A DNA stretch of 64,000 bases from the NCBI RefSeq assembly GCF_000092785.1, contig NC_014225.1:1129340-1193339 (forward strand), in the 5' to 3' direction. The DNA is from Waddlia chondrophila WSU 86-1044 (lineage in GTDB: Bacteria; Chlamydiota; Chlamydiia; Chlamydiales; Waddliaceae). The translations under genes were made by a program, and so were the position numbers. This document shows positions 24,574 through 33,548 of this stretch, one piece after another. Each line of letters opens with the position of its first letter. Within the stretch, counting starts at the first letter, position 1. The notes below the pieces were generated by a model. That model ran no database searches and was not told the origin of the DNA. It saw nothing but the letters and a program-made list of their open reading frames with translations.

Positions 24574-26671
24574 TTCGCAGATGAATATCTCTTTGGGGAA
24601 GAGGAATGTTGATCCCATTTTCTCTAAGCGCTTTCTCAATTGCGAACAAGTATTGGGATTGCGTGTTTCTGTTTCTGCGGGTCCATTTCTCGTCTACCCA
24701 AACGACAAGCTCCATCTGAATGCCGTTATCGCCTAATTGTACAAGAAATATCTGCGGCTCTCTAACACCGATTCTCTGTAACGTGCTTGGCACTTTTTTT
24801 GCTGCCTCAACGATGATTTTTGTCACCTTGTCAACATCGGAGCCGAAAGGAACAGAAAATGGAACATGAACTCTTCTGTAAGGATCACGCAGAGTCCAAT
24901 TGACGATGCGATTGCTCACCATTTCCGAATTTGGAATAATCACTTCAATTCCATCGTTTGTCGTAACGACAGTGCTTGTCACGTTAATTTCTCGAATTTC
25001 CCCTCTTAATCCGCTGTCCAATTCAATATAGTCGCCAACTTTTAAATGCCCTTGAAAAAGAATAATAATTCCGGACATGAAGTTGTTGAAAATATTCTGC
25101 AAGCCAAACCCGAGACCGACACCGAGAGCTCCTGCAATAAGAATAAAACTGGAAAAGTCAAATCCTATCCAGCTTAGTCCAATCAGGCCTCCAATAATTA
25201 GAAGAAAATAATGGATCAGCCTGTTCAGGCTATAAATTAACGCTTTTCTGATCCCTTTGCGTCTTTTGGAAAACGTATTAATCGTTCCAGTCACCACGCG
25301 AGAGAACCACCAAGTGGCAACCATAATCATGACAAATTCAATCATTGTGATGACAGAAACCGGATGAGTGCCGATATAAAAGAGCGTTTTGCTCAATTGA
25401 CTGTTTGCGCTCTGCCACAATGTTGAAACAAAATCGATGAAGACTTTAAACCACTGTTCACCCTCTCCTCGAAGAAAAATACTTTTTTCATCTAGTGTAT
25501 TAAGAAGAAAATTTGTTTCATCGAACTCGCTTCTTATTTTTTGAATTTCAAGCAAAATGCCTTGGGCTTTTTGGATAACCTCATTGAGCTGAGTTGTACC
25601 GATAGGGGAGTTGATTTCCTCTAGAGTTAGGACTTGTGATGCACTCTGCAGAATTCTTTCCGTTTGGGTTTTCCAATCGTCAAGCTGGAGTTGGAATGTC
25701 CTTGTCTGCGTTTTCCAGTGTTTAAGCGAAACATCGAGTTCATGAATATCAACCGACTCAGGATCTTCCAAAAGCTGAGATAATTTACCGATTATTTCCA
25801 TTCTGAGATAGTTAAAGTGCGCGAGCATTTCTTTAAGAAACGCATTGATTAAGTTAACCGTCAAAAGACTATTCTTTGCTTCATCTTTTTCATTAGGATC
25901 CTCAGAATGTTCTTCAGCATATAAGATCTCTTGACGCTGTCGTTCTTGTTTGCTGTCATCCCAAACTCGCTTCAAGATTTCTAGTTGATTTAAAGCGTTC
26001 ATCCAATCTGCATGTGTGCTGATCAGGCGATTTTTAGCCGTTTGAATCTCTTCTTTGTCATTTTTAATCTGCTGTTCTTCGATCTTAATCGCTTGGTTTA
26101 CCAACTGAATCTTTTTTTTCCCAACTTCGACAGCTGGGCGAAATTTTAAAATTTTTAAACCAAAAAGAATTTTTTCCTGCGATCTGTCCAGAGCAAACTG
26201 GTAGCCTTGCCAAGCTGCATCAAGCCTTTCTCGATTTGTGTTCAATTGTTGCTGAAGTCCGAAGATCTCTTTTTTCTTCGATTCCAAATCGATCTGCTGT
26301 TTCTGCAAACGGCTATAGAGTTGCCGAAATTGACTAATTGTATAGAAATCTTTAAACGTCGTCGCTGGTTTGGAAAGAGGAAGAGGTTGATCGAATATAT
26401 TGATCCAAGCTTGCAGATTCACCTTAATGCTGTCGATCAGGTTGCGCGCTTCTTCTTGATGAGGCCCTGAAAGATCCTCCGGGATGGGATTTAGGTGATT
26501 GAGCAATTCAGCGGATCGCTGTTGAACGATCGCTTTCTCACCGACAAAAACGTCCCACCATTTGGGAGTTAAGAGAGATGGATCAGGGGTCGACGCATTT
26601 TCCGCTTCTTGAGCATTTAATAGCTGTGCAAAAACAAGGATGGCAAGAACCAAAAAACGCATATACGTCAA
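24554..26671 (-). CDS. Large MscS-family mechanosensitive channel
   Basis: A 705-residue inner-membrane protein. A signal peptide (MTYMRFLVLAILVFAQLLNA) is followed by a long helical periplasmic region to about residue 410 with coiled-coil character (residues 115-275). Transmembrane helices lie at about 430-455, 480-500 and 505-530, and the MscS pore and beta domain follows: GALGVGLGFGLQNIFNNFMSG and FQGHLKVGDYIEL, then EVIIPNSEMVSNRIVNWT. This is the MscK/YbdG-like layout with a large extension rather than small MscS. It should act in osmotic release; the osmoprotectant importer at 48.8 kb is a natural counterpart. Confidence 0.92.
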   Translation of the reverse strand: MTYMRFLVLAILVFAQLLNAQEAENASTPDPSLLTPKWWDVFVGEKAIVQQRSAELLNHLNPIPEDLSGPHQEEARNLIDSIKVNLQAWINIFDQPLPLSKPATTFKDFYTISQFRQLYSRLQKQQIDLESKKKEIFGLQQQLNTNRERLDAAWQGYQFALDRSQEKILFGLKILKFRPAVEVGKKKIQLVNQAIKIEEQQIKNDKEEIQTAKNRLISTHADWMNALNQLEILKRVWDDSKQERQRQEILYAEEHSEDPNEKDEAKNSLLTVNLINAFLKEMLAHFNYLRMEIIGKLSQLLEDPESVDIHELDVSLKHWKTQTRTFQLQLDDWKTQTERILQSASQVLTLEEINSPIGTTQLNEVIQKAQGILLEIQKIRSEFDETNFLLNTLDEKSIFLRGEGEQWFKVFIDFVSTLWQSANSQLSKTLFYIGTHPVSVITMIEFVMIMVATWWFSRVVTGTINTFSKRRKGIRKALIYSLNRLIHYFLLIIGGLIGLSWIGFDFSSFILIAGALGVGLGFGLQNIFNNFMSGIIILFQGHLKVGDYIELDSGLRGEIREINVTSTVVTTNDGIEVIIPNSEMVSNRIVNWTLRDPYRRVHVPFSVPFGSDVDKVTKIIVEAAKKVPSTLQRIGVREPQIFLVQLGDNGIQMELVVWVDEKWTRRNRNTQSQYLFAIEKALRENGINIPLPQRDIHLRTTALDK

Positions 26672-26753
26672 AAATTATTTAAAATTGAATGCTAATGGAT
26701 TTCCTATGAAAAATCTACTGATTTTCTATTAGAAATTCGTTAATATTTCCCTT

Positions 26754-28007
26754 ATGTATGACATTCTTTTGTGTTTAGTTTCCTTGATTGCGCTGCCAAA
26801 ACTCCTTTATCAGATGGCGTTTCATAAGAAATACCGCAATAGCCTCAAGCAGCGTTTAGGAATAGGATTTCCGGAAATCGAGAAGGGAAATAAAAAACTT
26901 ATCTGGGTACATGCCGTTTCAATGGGAGAAGCAAAAGCGGTTGCAGCTCTGGCAAGAGAACTGAAAAAGCGTTCGGATAATGATGCCATCCTCCTTTTTT
27001 CCACCGTGACAGAAACAGGTTTGGCAGAGGGGGAAAAGGAGCTGCCGGAAGCTGATTATCACGTTTTTTTGCCCTTAGACTTCAGTTGGATCATCAGACC
27101 AATCATTAGGAGAGTTCGACCAGATCAAGTGATTGTATGCGAAACGGATTACTGGTATAACTTTTTGAGTTCCTCAAAAAATGCAGGCGCCCGCCTTTCC
27201 GTTGTAAATGGGAAAATCTCCGAACGTTCAATGCATCGCCTTCTTAAATTTCCAAAATTTACAAAGAGACTCTTTTGTCTCATCGATAAGTTCTGCGTGC
27301 AAAGCCACCACTATCGAGAGCGTTTTTTGAAATTAGGTATCCCTGAAGAAAAGATCGTCATTACTGGTAACATTAAGTTCGACAACAGTTTTCCAAAACT
27401 GACAGAAGAGGAACTTGTTGAATGGAAGAGCAAGTTTGGCATCCGTCCGGAAGATCATGTGCTTGTGGCTGGCTCAACGCATGACCCTGAAGAAAGAATC
27501 ATCTTAGACGCATGCTTTGAGGTGTGGAAAGACGATCCACATCTTAAAATATTGATCGTCCCGCGCCACCCAGAGAGGTTTAATGAAGTTGCCCAGCTGC
27601 TCAAGAAAAGGGGAGTGGAGTTTTCCCGCTATAGTGAGGGAGTAAGCCATGAAGCACCTGTCATCCTTGTCGATGCGATGGGGGTACTGCTGCAATGCTA
27701 TCAAGCAGCCACCTTGGCAATTGTTGCCGGAAGTTTTACTCCCAAAGTCGGAGGGCATAATATTGTCGAGCCGTGTTGGTACGGGGTACCGGTCCTTTTC
27801 GGTCCCTATCTGTATTCCCAGCCGGAATTGCTTGAATTAGTTCAGGAGTATGGGGCGGGTGTTCAGGTTGAGCCTGAGCATTTGTCTGATGAGATCAAAG
27901 GTTTGTTATCGGAGCCTAAGAGACGAAAGGCTTTGGGTGCTGCAGGAATCCATCTTGCAGACAGTTTGCAAGGCGCCACCGAAAGAACGCTTGTAGAGAT
28001 TGCCTAG
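26754..28007 (+). CDS. waaA: 3-deoxy-D-manno-octulosonic acid (Kdo) transferase
   Basis: A 417-residue GT-30 glycosyltransferase adding Kdo to lipid A at the inner membrane. It starts with a hydrophobic anchor (MYDILLCLVSLIALPKLLYQ). Family segments are KLIWVHAVSMGEAKAV, LLFSTVTETGLAEG, YHVFLPLDFSWI, VVNGKISERS, GNIKFDN, VAGSTHDPEE, IVPRHPERF and the acceptor site GGHNIVEPCWYGVPVLFGP. In Chlamydia the homologue (GseA/KdtA) adds several Kdo units to form the genus epitope; the number cannot be read from sequence. Donor synthesis (kdsB) lies at 57.2 kb. The gene converges on the first PP2C gene with a 4-bp overlap. Confidence 0.96.
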   Translation: MYDILLCLVSLIALPKLLYQMAFHKKYRNSLKQRLGIGFPEIEKGNKKLIWVHAVSMGEAKAVAALARELKKRSDNDAILLFSTVTETGLAEGEKELPEADYHVFLPLDFSWIIRPIIRRVRPDQVIVCETDYWYNFLSSSKNAGARLSVVNGKISERSMHRLLKFPKFTKRLFCLIDKFCVQSHHYRERFLKLGIPEEKIVITGNIKFDNSFPKLTEEELVEWKSKFGIRPEDHVLVAGSTHDPEERIILDACFEVWKDDPHLKILIVPRHPERFNEVAQLLKKRGVEFSRYSEGVSHEAPVILVDAMGVLLQCYQAATLAIVAGSFTPKVGGHNIVEPCWYGVPVLFGPYLYSQPELLELVQEYGAGVQVEPEHLSDEIKGLLSEPKRRKALGAAGIHLADSLQGATERTLVEIA

Positions 28008-29518
28008 TCGTCAGGATGGGTGTACACCAACATTCCGCAATGATCGGGTTTTCCAGATTCTTTGTGATACCTATTTCCAAAACCTGATTGCGCATTAGCT
28101 CTTAAAGCGTTTCTTTGGGCGTGTCGGTTAAGAGCCTTCGCGACATCTTGTTGCGTCAAATGTTCTTTCCCTATTTCTTTTTTATAAGCTGTAAGAATGT
28201 TCTTGATTTGTTTAGCCTGAAACTGATTTCTGGCAGCGATATGGTCTGGATTAGAATCATCCCAATCACTTCCATCAATGCCCTCGAATTGAGGATCGTC
28301 TGGTTTGAATCCCATCCCTTTGGGGTCAACATTATCTCCAATTCCATCGGAGCACATCACGACGGTATCGCCAGGATTTAATCTAATCAAACAATGCGAG
28401 TAGTTTCTCAAGTCAGGTCCATCCAAACCATCTTCAGTCTCCACATAACCTTTTCCGCCCTTACCTCCAATTCTTCCTCCCGGGTCTGTAGCATCTGTAC
28501 CGCCTCGGATCCCTTCTGTAGGATCTCTTACCGTCAAATCGGAGCTAATCACAAAACATTTACTATCTCCAACAAGCGTCAGATGAGCGACATCGCCGAT
28601 CACTGTCATGATTTGCGGACAAGTGCTTCCAAGTTTTTCATCGCTTACAACTGCTTCATGCGCTGCCATCATTGCCTTGTCATGGATACGAATGATGTCT
28701 CTGGAAGTGACTATGTCGTTTTCAACTAACTTTTTCATTCCTTTTTCCATCTCTTGCAACGCTGTTTCATTCGCTTTTTTAGCTGCACCTTGAGCCGAAA
28801 GTCCCCAACCACACCCATCATTAAAAGCTGCCATTCTCACTTTTCCACCAAATGTTTCAGTAGAAAATTTTGCTTGATCGCACATGATTTCTTCGCCGAT
28901 TATCAAAATTTGGCGTCCATCATCCAATGTTTTAACTTTTGCATATTTCATTTCCAAGTTCAGCTCTCCATACTGATCATCGCCAGGGATGTGAAGGATT
29001 TTAGTCGTTTTATCAAAAGTCACCCCAAGATGCATATCCAGATGGATGACGTAGTTATTAAATTCCAGATACTCATCTTCTACATCGAAAGTTTGAGCAT
29101 CGCCAACCTTTTTTGATAGATCGACAACGAGCTTCGGTATCTGTGCAATCAACGCTTCTCTTAGTTGGCCGAGACATTTTAAAAGCTTTTTTTCCTCAAG
29201 CTCGCGAAATTTCGGAGGGATTTCTGTGCAAACAATAATTCCATCCGAACTTTCATCAACTTTTTCAGGAGAAGAAGCTGAATCTTCCATTTGAATTCCC
29301 TTAAGAGGAGAAGGAATCGCTTTTTTCCATTGTCCGAGTAAATTTTCCGGTGGAACTGGTCGAAGAGAAGAAGGAATCGCTTTTTTCCATGAAGAGCTGA
29401 CTCGAGTTGTCAAATCTTCAGAATTTGTACTGTTCTCTTCATCTATGAGATCCTGTTCAAACTTAGAGATCTCAGCGAATTTAGCCGAGTCGCCTATGTT
29501 TACACCGGGTTCTATCAT
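28004..29518 (-). CDS. PP2C-type (PPM) protein phosphatase, copy 2
   Basis: A 504-residue protein with a polar N-terminal 110 residues of low conservation and a C-terminal PPM phosphatase-like domain. Metal- and phosphate-binding segments are AAFNDGCGWG (motif with the first Asp), THLTLVGDSKCFVIS-type GDS, VVMCSDGIGDNVDP and the terminal KPDHCGMLVY. The usual RxxNED segment is not obvious. The start at 29518 (MIEPGVNIGDSAKF) has GGAG 7 bp upstream and aligns with the start of the neighbour. From about residue 120 onward it is almost identical to the protein at 29813-31720, down to the DNA level, indicating recent duplication or gene conversion. Eukaryote-like phosphatases in Chlamydiae can act on host or T3SS proteins; that is speculative here. 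Confidence 0.85.
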   Translation of the reverse strand: MIEPGVNIGDSAKFAEISKFEQDLIDEENSTNSEDLTTRVSSSWKKAIPSSLRPVPPENLLGQWKKAIPSPLKGIQMEDSASSPEKVDESSDGIIVCTEIPPKFRELEEKKLLKCLGQLREALIAQIPKLVVDLSKKVGDAQTFDVEDEYLEFNNYVIHLDMHLGVTFDKTTKILHIPGDDQYGELNLEMKYAKVKTLDDGRQILIIGEEIMCDQAKFSTETFGGKVRMAAFNDGCGWGLSAQGAAKKANETALQEMEKGMKKLVENDIVTSRDIIRIHDKAMMAAHEAVVSDEKLGSTCPQIMTVIGDVAHLTLVGDSKCFVISSDLTVRDPTEGIRGGTDATDPGGRIGGKGGKGYVETEDGLDGPDLRNYSHCLIRLNPGDTVVMCSDGIGDNVDPKGMGFKPDDPQFEGIDGSDWDDSNPDHIAARNQFQAKQIKNILTAYKKEIGKEHLTQQDVAKALNRHAQRNALRANAQSGFGNRYHKESGKPDHCGMLVYTHPDD

Positions 29519-29626
29519 ATTTTTTCTCCTATATGACGATGAATTCACCCCATCGTATGCTTTAAATCATGAGCCTATCTGCATATTCAAATTTGACATC
29601 TTTCCCTTCTTTTCAGCTCTGTTTTC

Positions 29627-29664
29627 CGATCGCTTCTTGCAAAGCTTTACTTGCGAAGCGATCG
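29627..29664. repeat. 10-bp perfect inverted repeat between the two phosphatase genes
   Basis: CGATCGCTTC at 29627-29636 and GAAGCGATCG at 29655-29664 form a GC-rich stem with an 18-nt loop, followed on the plus strand by AAAAAA. It lies in the 294-bp gap between the two minus-strand phosphatase genes. On the minus strand the T-run precedes rather than follows the stem, so it is not a standard terminator for the upstream copy and may be an operator or leader structure for copy 2. The rest of this gap shows no convincing reading frame. Confidence 0.5.
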
Positions 29665-29812
29665 AAAAAATCTCTCGAAAAGAAAAAAAATTTGCACAAA
29701 TAGCAATATACGGATAGGTTCATATTTTTCTCAAGAATTACTAAACTGACCATTAACGCTCTTAACGCCTGACATTTTTACAGTCAAAGATTTCAGTAAA
29801 CCTAGAGCCTAT

Positions 29813-31720
29813 CTAAGGATGGGTGTACACCAACATTCCGCAATGGTCGGCTTTACCGACTTCTTTGTGATACCTATTCCCAAGGCCTGATTGCGCCTTA
29901 GCTCTTAAAGCATTTTTTTGAGCGTGTCGATTAAGAGCCTTCGCGACATCTTGTTGCGTCAAATGTTCTTTCCCTATTTCTTTTTTATAAGCTGTAAGAA
30001 TGTTCTTGATTTGTTTAGCCTGAAACTGATTTCTGGCAGCGATATGGTCTGGATTAGAATCATCCCAATCACTTCCATCAATGCCTTCAAATTGAGGATC
30101 GTCTGGTTTGAATCCCATCCCTTTGGGATCAACATTATCTCCAATCCCATCGGAACACATCACGACGGTATCGCCAGGATTTAATCTAATCAAACAATGC
30201 GAGTAGTTTCTCAAATCAGGTCCATCCAGGCCGTCTTCTGTCTCCACATAGCCTTTTCCATATTTACCTCCAATTCTTCCTCCTGGGTCTGTAGCATCTG
30301 TACCGCCTCGGATCCCTTCCGTGGGATCTCTTACCATCAAATCGGAGCTAATCACAAAACACTTACTATCTCCAGCAAGAGTCAAATGAGCGACATCGCC
30401 GATCACTGTCATGATTTGCGGACAAGTGCTTCCAAGTTTTTCATCGCTTACAACTGCTTCATGCGCTGCCATCATTGCCTTGTCATGGACACGAATGATG
30501 TCTCTGGAAGTGACTATGTCGTTTTTAACTAACTTTTTCATCCCTTTTTCCATCTGTTGCAACGCTGTTTCATTCGCTTTTTTAGCTGCACCTTGAGCCG
30601 AAAATTCCCAACCACACCCATCATTAAAAGCTGCCATTCTCACTTTTCCACCAAATGTTTCAGTAGAAAATTTTGCTTGATCGCACATGATTTCTTCGCC
30701 GATTATCAAAATTTGGCGTCCATCATCCAATGTTTTAACTTTTGCATATTTCATTTCCAAGTTCAGCTCTCCATACTGATCATCGCCAGGGATGTGAAGT
30801 ATTCTAGTCTTTTCATCAAAAGTTACTTCAGGATGCATATCCAGATGGATAACGTAGTTATTAAATTCCAGATACTCGTCTTCTGTATCGAAAGTTTGAG
30901 CATCGCCAACCTTTCTTGATAGATCGACAACGGATTGAGGTATCTGCGCAATCAATGCTTCCCTTAGCTGTTCGCGATTTCGCAAAAGAATTTTTGCATC
31001 TCCATGAAATTTCGAAGGAGTTTCTGTGCGAAGCGTTTCTCCCTTTTCTAATCGAGCTTCACTTATTGAAGTGAAACAATTTTCATGAAAATCAGCTTGT
31101 CCACGCAACCTTTCCAACTGACCAAGCTCCGCCTGTTTAATTTTCAATTGTTGATTGAGCTTATTCAACTTTCCTCCAGGAAAAATGCTGCGCATTTGAG
31201 AACGAATGCTTCTTTTAGCACTTTCCAGACTCGTTTCAAGCTCCTTAATTTCACCTTTAAACTCTTCGATTTTTGCATGGCCTCCTAAACGGGTAAATTC
31301 TTCAAACGCAGGTTGACTTTTCTCCAATCCTGTTTCTGCAAGTCCAACGAAATCTTTTGATGAAACGGTTCTCGAATCAGAAGAGGAGGGAACAACGCCT
31401 TTTTTCCATTGCCTCGGAAAGACGCTTAACGACGCCGAACGAACTCGAGTTGTCAAATTTTCAGAGTTTTGCTTCGTGTCCGTGCCACCGCTGACCTTTA
31501 CGCTTCTTATATTTGAAAAACTCCTGGAACGAGGAGGGATTTCAGGTCTTTCACATCCGCTGGATATACGTTCCTTTGCCCCATCGGTCCCAATTGTTTC
31601 ACGAACGCCCCCAGGTTTAGAATCAGGCTCAAATTTTGCTTTTCGATCTTGTACGACTCCTTTAGGAATTTCAGTAAATCTAGTCGAATCTATTCCTCCT
31701 ATATTTGTACTAGGTTCCAT
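29813..31720 (-). CDS. PP2C-type (PPM) protein phosphatase, copy 1 with coiled-coil insert
   Basis: A 635-residue paralogue of the downstream gene. N-terminal residues 1-120 are polar and disordered (many Arg, Ser, Thr). Residues of about 145-215 form a coiled coil absent from the second copy (IEEFKGEIKELETSLESAK, KLNQQLKIKQAELGQLERL). The PPM-like domain then shows AAFNDGCGWEFSAQG, GDSKCFVIS, VVMCSDGIGDNVDP and KADHCGMLVYTHP. The ATG at 31720 follows GGAGGAAA. The catalytic halves of the two copies are nearly the same while the N-termini have diverged, so the copies may differ in targeting and not in chemistry. Confidence 0.86.
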   Translation of the reverse strand: MEPSTNIGGIDSTRFTEIPKGVVQDRKAKFEPDSKPGGVRETIGTDGAKERISSGCERPEIPPRSRSFSNIRSVKVSGGTDTKQNSENLTTRVRSASLSVFPRQWKKGVVPSSSDSRTVSSKDFVGLAETGLEKSQPAFEEFTRLGGHAKIEEFKGEIKELETSLESAKRSIRSQMRSIFPGGKLNKLNQQLKIKQAELGQLERLRGQADFHENCFTSISEARLEKGETLRTETPSKFHGDAKILLRNREQLREALIAQIPQSVVDLSRKVGDAQTFDTEDEYLEFNNYVIHLDMHPEVTFDEKTRILHIPGDDQYGELNLEMKYAKVKTLDDGRQILIIGEEIMCDQAKFSTETFGGKVRMAAFNDGCGWEFSAQGAAKKANETALQQMEKGMKKLVKNDIVTSRDIIRVHDKAMMAAHEAVVSDEKLGSTCPQIMTVIGDVAHLTLAGDSKCFVISSDLMVRDPTEGIRGGTDATDPGGRIGGKYGKGYVETEDGLDGPDLRNYSHCLIRLNPGDTVVMCSDGIGDNVDPKGMGFKPDDPQFEGIDGSDWDDSNPDHIAARNQFQAKQIKNILTAYKKEIGKEHLTQQDVAKALNRHAQKNALRAKAQSGLGNRYHKEVGKADHCGMLVYTHP

Positions 31721-31809
31721 CTTTTCCTCCATACGGGCTATTTAATCAGCTATAATTATATATTTTATTTTTTATTTTTTTCAGTTATTTTAAAAAAAAG
31801 GAAAAGCTC

Positions 31810-31839
31810 TTGTGCTAAAATTTACAGGTTTGGTATAGT
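31810..31839 (+). promoter_or_regulatory. Probable sigma-70 promoter of the tRNA-Met genes
   Basis: TTGTGC (31810-31815) and TATAGT (31834-31839) are 18 bp apart and end 23 bp before the first tRNA. The position and match are reasonable for a stable-RNA promoter. Confidence 0.45.
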
Positions 31840-31862
31840 CAGAGCTTCTTACAAACTGTTAC

Positions 31863-31935
31863 CGCGGGGTGGAGCAGGGGTCAGCTCGTTGGGCTCATAA
31901 CCCAAAGGTCGAAGGTTCGAATCCTTCCCCCGCTA
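31863..31935 (+). tRNA. Initiator tRNA-fMet (CAT)
   Basis: A full cloverleaf of 73 nt. The acceptor arm CGCGGGG pairs with CCCCGC but position 1 (C) faces T, the unpaired 1-72 end that marks initiator tRNA. The anticodon stem has three consecutive G-C pairs (GGG-CTCATAA-CCC), the second initiator mark, and the T arm is GAAGG-TTCGAAT-CCTTC. The anticodon is CAT. CCA is not encoded. Confidence 0.95.
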
Positions 31936-31943
31936 TTATAATT

Positions 31944-31973
31944 AAGGCTAAAGATCTAAAAATCTTTAGCCTT
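31944..31973 (+). terminator. 12-bp hairpin between the two tRNA genes
   Basis: AAGGCTAAAGAT pairs perfectly with ATCTTTAGCCTT across a 6-nt loop, followed by ACCTTTT. It stands 8 bp after the initiator tRNA and 8 bp before the elongator tRNA. It may terminate part of the transcripts or guide processing of the dicistronic precursor. Confidence 0.6.
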
Positions 31974-31981
31974 ACCTTTTA

Positions 31982-32054
31982 GGCGGCATAGCTCAGTTGG
32001 TAGAGCAGCGGAATCATAATCCGCGTGTCATCGGTTCGAGCCCGGTTGCCGCTA
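31982..32054 (+). tRNA. Elongator tRNA-Met (CAT)
   Basis: A full cloverleaf of 73 nt with acceptor GGCGGCA paired to TGCCGCT, anticodon stem-loop GCGGA-ATCATAA-TCCGC and anticodon CAT. The acceptor is fully paired and the GGG/CCC initiator stem is absent. The body AGCTCAGTTGGTAGAGCA is typical for elongator Met rather than the lysidine-modified Ile tRNA, although the two can only be told apart with certainty by comparison. Confidence 0.9.
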
Positions 32055-32144
32055 ACTTATCTTTCCCAAGCTTCTTCTTTTATATTCTTTTCATTGTGTT
32101 TTTTTGATAACCTTGATTATGCAACATTCTTCAGAGGAAATTCA

Positions 32145-33515
32145 ATGGCAATCAGCATCTTCCAATTGTTCTCAATCGGCATCGGCCCATCCAGTTCCCA
32201 CACTGTAGGACCTATGCGCGCAGCCAACCGTTTTGTACAAACCGCCCAAGAAAAAGATTTAATAGAATTAGCAGAAAAGATTGAAATTGACCTCTATGGA
32301 TCGCTTGCTTTAACCGGTAAAGGACATGGAACCGATCTTGCAGTTTTACTTGGATTAGAGGGGGAACACCCAGAAACCATCGATCCGGATACAACAGAGA
32401 AACGCACTTCCGCAATTAAAGAAGTACGGCATTTGCGCTTCAACGGAGAGAAAAAGGTTGCTTACGAACTCACCTTTCACAAAGACAAGCAACTTCCCTT
32501 TCATCCAAACGGCATGAAAATTTCTCTTTTCGATCAAGACAGCCAAAAACTCTTGGAAAAGACCTATTATTCCATTGGCGGCGGATTCATTTTAGCTCAT
32601 GAAGAAGTCGCAGAAGATCGTCATTTAGGTGAAGAGGACAATAGCGTTCCCTATCCTTATCGCACAGCAAAAGAGCTTCTCAACCACTGCGAAGAGCAGA
32701 AAAAAACGATTGCTGAGATCGTTATGGAAAATGAAAAAGTCTGGAGAAGCGAGTCAGAGGTTGTTTCCGGTGTGCTTAACATTTGGAATGTGATGAAAGC
32801 CTGCATCGATCGGGGCTGCAGACAGGAAGGAATTCTTCCGGGAGGATTAAAGGTTCATCGCCGTGCGGCCTCCTTGCTAAAAAGCCTGGAAAGGCAAAAG
32901 AAAGAGGGGAGAGTACACCCTGCACAGGTAATGCAATGGGTAAGCCTTTGGGCATTAGCAGTAAACGAGGAAAACGCCTCAGGTGGACGAGTTGTGACCG
33001 CTCCGACTAACGGCGCTGCCGGCATTATCCCAGCTGTTCTCAAGTACTACCTGCATTTTCTTGAAGAAGCATCGGATGAAGGCATTGTCAAATTTATGCT
33101 GACTGCCGGAGCTATCGGTATCTTGTATAAAGTTGGAGCTTCAATTTCCGCAGCTGAAATGGGATGCATGGGCGAGGTGGGAGTTGCTTGTTCCATGGCA
33201 GCTGCCGGGCTGACTGCCGCTTTGGGAGGAAGCTGTTTGCAAATAGAAAATGCAGCTGAAATTGGAATGGAACATAACCTGGGGCTAACTTGCGATCCGG
33301 TGATGGGACTAGTGCAGATCCCTTGTATTGAGCGCAACACAATGGGTGCTGTCAAGGCAATCAACGCCTCTTTACTCGCTCTCGAAGGAGAAGGGGAACA
33401 TCGCGTTTCATTAGATCAGGTCATCAACACAATGCGGCAAACAGGCAAGGATATGCAATCGATTTATAAAGAAACTTCTCTTGGAGGGCTTGCAGTAAAC
33501 GTGCCTGAATGCTAA
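32145..33515 (+). CDS. sdaA: L-serine ammonia-lyase (iron-sulfur, single chain)
   Basis: A 456-residue L-serine dehydratase yielding pyruvate and ammonia. The N-terminal half (FQLFSIGIGPSSSHTVGPMRAA) and C-terminal catalytic half (APTNGAAGIIPAVLKYYLHF, GCMGEVGVACSMAAAG, GLTCDPVMGLVQIPCIERN) are fused as in SdaA/SdaB. The conserved cysteines for the oxygen-sensitive 4Fe-4S cluster are present. The ATG at 32145 has AGAGGAAA upstream; the longer frame would run through the tRNA-Met gene and is rejected. It gives a way to use serine as a pyruvate source. Confidence 0.95.
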   Translation: MAISIFQLFSIGIGPSSSHTVGPMRAANRFVQTAQEKDLIELAEKIEIDLYGSLALTGKGHGTDLAVLLGLEGEHPETIDPDTTEKRTSAIKEVRHLRFNGEKKVAYELTFHKDKQLPFHPNGMKISLFDQDSQKLLEKTYYSIGGGFILAHEEVAEDRHLGEEDNSVPYPYRTAKELLNHCEEQKKTIAEIVMENEKVWRSESEVVSGVLNIWNVMKACIDRGCRQEGILPGGLKVHRRAASLLKSLERQKKEGRVHPAQVMQWVSLWALAVNEENASGGRVVTAPTNGAAGIIPAVLKYYLHFLEEASDEGIVKFMLTAGAIGILYKVGASISAAEMGCMGEVGVACSMAAAGLTAALGGSCLQIENAAEIGMEHNLGLTCDPVMGLVQIPCIERNTMGAVKAINASLLALEGEGEHRVSLDQVINTMRQTGKDMQSIYKETSLGGLAVNVPEC

Positions 33516-33548
33516 AAGATTTGGTATATGGAGCTAATAAAGGATCAA

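Noticed and set aside
28115-29116. Several open frames opposite the phosphatase genes, repeated opposite both copies
   Set aside because: Their duplication follows from the duplicated phosphatase DNA; composition (Ser/Cys/Phe-rich) is that of antisense frames.
32025-32144. An N-terminal extension of the serine ammonia-lyase
   Set aside because: It reads through the 3' half of the tRNA-Met gene; the family N-terminus and a ribosome site fit ATG 32145.
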